NCBI GenBank assembly: GCA_001768965.1
Contig: MEMY01000028.1
Location: forward strand, 7,900-13,828
Source: an archaeon RBG_16_50_20
Lineage (GTDB): Archaea; Thermoproteota; Bathyarchaeia; 40CM-2-53-6
DNA: 5,929 nt
Direction: 5' to 3'
Position numbers and translations under genes: made by a program. Positions within the stretch are counted from its first letter, which is position 1; every line of letters starts with the position of its first letter. The notes under the pieces were generated by a model. It was not told the origin of the DNA and did no database searches. It saw only the letters and a list, made by a program, of their open reading frames with translations. Below are positions 5,317 through 5,929 of this stretch, in pieces.

Positions 5317-5929
5317 CTAGCCGGACCTCCTTTTCTGGATGAGGAGTATAGCGCTCAGCGCTAGGCAGACGGCGAGGCTGACACTTGAAACGATGTTCCA
5401 AAGACTGGACTGCGATGCCTGATAGAGCGTCACGTTATGGGTGTCGGGAGGTACTTCGAGCATTATGAAACCTGTACTCTGTTGTTTCTCAACAGTTAGG
5501 CCTTTTCCGTCGGCTTCAGCAGCCCATGTAGGGAAATAGGCCTCCTTGATCACAATCAGGTTTGTTCGCGAGCTGGGACTCGTGCTCAATATGATCTTAT
5601 CTGGGTTGGGACGCGCCACTTGCTGAATGAAACCTTCGGGGGCATCGATGTAGGGTGGAACCTTCTGCGCTTTGAAGATGACAAGCTCCCCTCTTTGAAA
5701 TGGTGCCGCCATTTGATATGGTACCGTTAATTGCTTCGTAAACTCGGCTTGACTTAGCGAATCCATCACGTCGTTCGCAAGTTCCTGTGTTCCTATCATC
5801 ACCCAGGTCACACCAAGCTGTCGTGAGCTCGTTATGAGTGTCCTCCAGGTGTCTAGCCGCGCAGTGTCATTTGTTGTCTCTAGGTCGTTGAGTCGATAGT
5901 CATTAATCTGCACTAGTTGCGTGATCAGC
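5317..5929 (-). CDS. YfhO-like polytopic membrane protein (probable GT-C glycosyltransferase), C-terminal part only
   Basis: The reading frame stays open to the window edge (the first visible residues read LITQLVQIND), so this is the 3' end of a larger gene. A GTG at 5913-5911 has no convincing ribosome site and is probably internal. About 203 residues are visible. Residues 25-45 (DTWRTL...LGVTWVMIG) resemble the segment in YfhO-type and 6-pyruvoyl-tetrahydropterin-synthase-related membrane proteins where a 'no longer living at this position' style soluble loop says the enzyme-specific Gly-Val-Tyr/Trp-Val strand. Residues 123-165 carry the family's usual closing beta domain: a hydrophobic strand, then AYFPTWAAEADG, then GFIMLEVPPDTHNVTLYQ. 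One final TM helix (about 177-197) ends in QKRRSG on the cytoplasmic side. YfhO-family proteins are GT-C fold enzymes or relatives that transfer sugars from lipid carriers outside the membrane. The catalytic N-terminal half lies outside the window, so the activity is inferred. The TAG stop directly abuts the TTG start of the next gene. Confidence 0.72.
   Translation of the reverse strand, partial: LITQLVQINDYRLNDLETTNDTARLDTWRTLITSSRQLGVTWVMIGTQELANDVMDSLSQAEFTKQLTVPYQMAAPFQRGELVIFKAQKVPPYIDAPEGFIQQVARPNPDKIILSTSPSSRTNLIVIKEAYFPTWAAEADGKGLTVEKQQSTGFIMLEVPPDTHNVTLYQASQSSLWNIVSSVSLAVCLALSAILLIQKRRSG
5325..5332 (-). promoter_or_regulatory. Strong Shine-Dalgarno site (AAGGAGGT) for the TTG-start glycosyltransferase gene
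   Basis: AAGGAGGT lies inside the end of the upstream coding region, 8 nt before the TTG at 5316-5314. It is a full match to the archaeal/bacterial anti-SD sequence. It decides the start: the TTG comes immediately after the upstream gene's TAG, so no longer version of the downstream protein is possible without stop readthrough. Translation of the two genes is probably coupled by re-initiation. Confidence 0.85.

Noticed and set aside
5911..5913. GTG as the true start of the YfhO-like protein
   Set aside because: The frame is open beyond it to the window edge, there is no clear SD, and the visible part matches only the C-terminal end of a much larger family.

Overview
This 5.9-kb window looks archaeal. 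It holds six consecutive genes, all on the minus strand, and every one encodes an integral membrane or membrane-anchored protein. The archaeal reading rests on three things: an archaeosortase/exosortase-fold protein, strong AAGGAGGT/GAAGGAG-type Shine-Dalgarno sites with GTG and TTG starts, and GT-C type glycosyltransferases of the sort found in Thermoproteota. A Bathyarchaeia- or Nitrososphaeria-related genome is my best guess, but no marker gene here settles the lineage. Base composition is close to balanced GC/AT and looks even across the genes, with no sign of a recent insertion.

In transcription order (right to left): (1) 5929-5317, the 3' end of a YfhO-like polytopic membrane protein, probably a GT-C glycosyltransferase, cut by the window edge; (2) 5316-4072, a GT87/DUF2029-like polyprenol-phosphate-sugar glycosyltransferase; (3) 4091-3240, an unrecognised protein with a TM helix at each end around a predicted beta-rich outer domain; (4) 3237-2608, an unrecognised protein with about five TM helices; (5) 2554-1472, an archaeosortase/exosortase-family protein; (6) 1361-123, a second GT87/DUF2029-like glycosyltransferase. 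Genes 1-4 are packed as an operon: a TAG stop directly abutting a TTG start, a 20-nt overlap, then a 2-nt gap. Gene 5 follows after 53 nt and gene 6 after 110 nt, so gene 6 may have its own promoter.

Taken together, the cluster reads as a cell-envelope assembly module. Three GT-C type enzymes would move sugars from lipid carriers outside the membrane, an archaeosortase-like protein would process or re-anchor surface proteins, and two orphan membrane proteins would act as partners or substrates. The most notable point is that the archaeosortase-like protein has Ser where I expect the catalytic Cys of the C-[SAT]-G motif, while the downstream Arg and His are kept. It may therefore be a Ser-variant or non-transpeptidase branch of the family.

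The noncoding DNA is short. The last 122 bases, downstream of gene 6, contain a 9-bp interrupted stem-loop and a four-run G tract on the plus strand that fits the G-quadruplex pattern. The 110-base gap before gene 6 contains a perfect 6-bp hairpin/palindrome close to the start codon. I see no RNA genes, mobile elements or CRISPR repeats.
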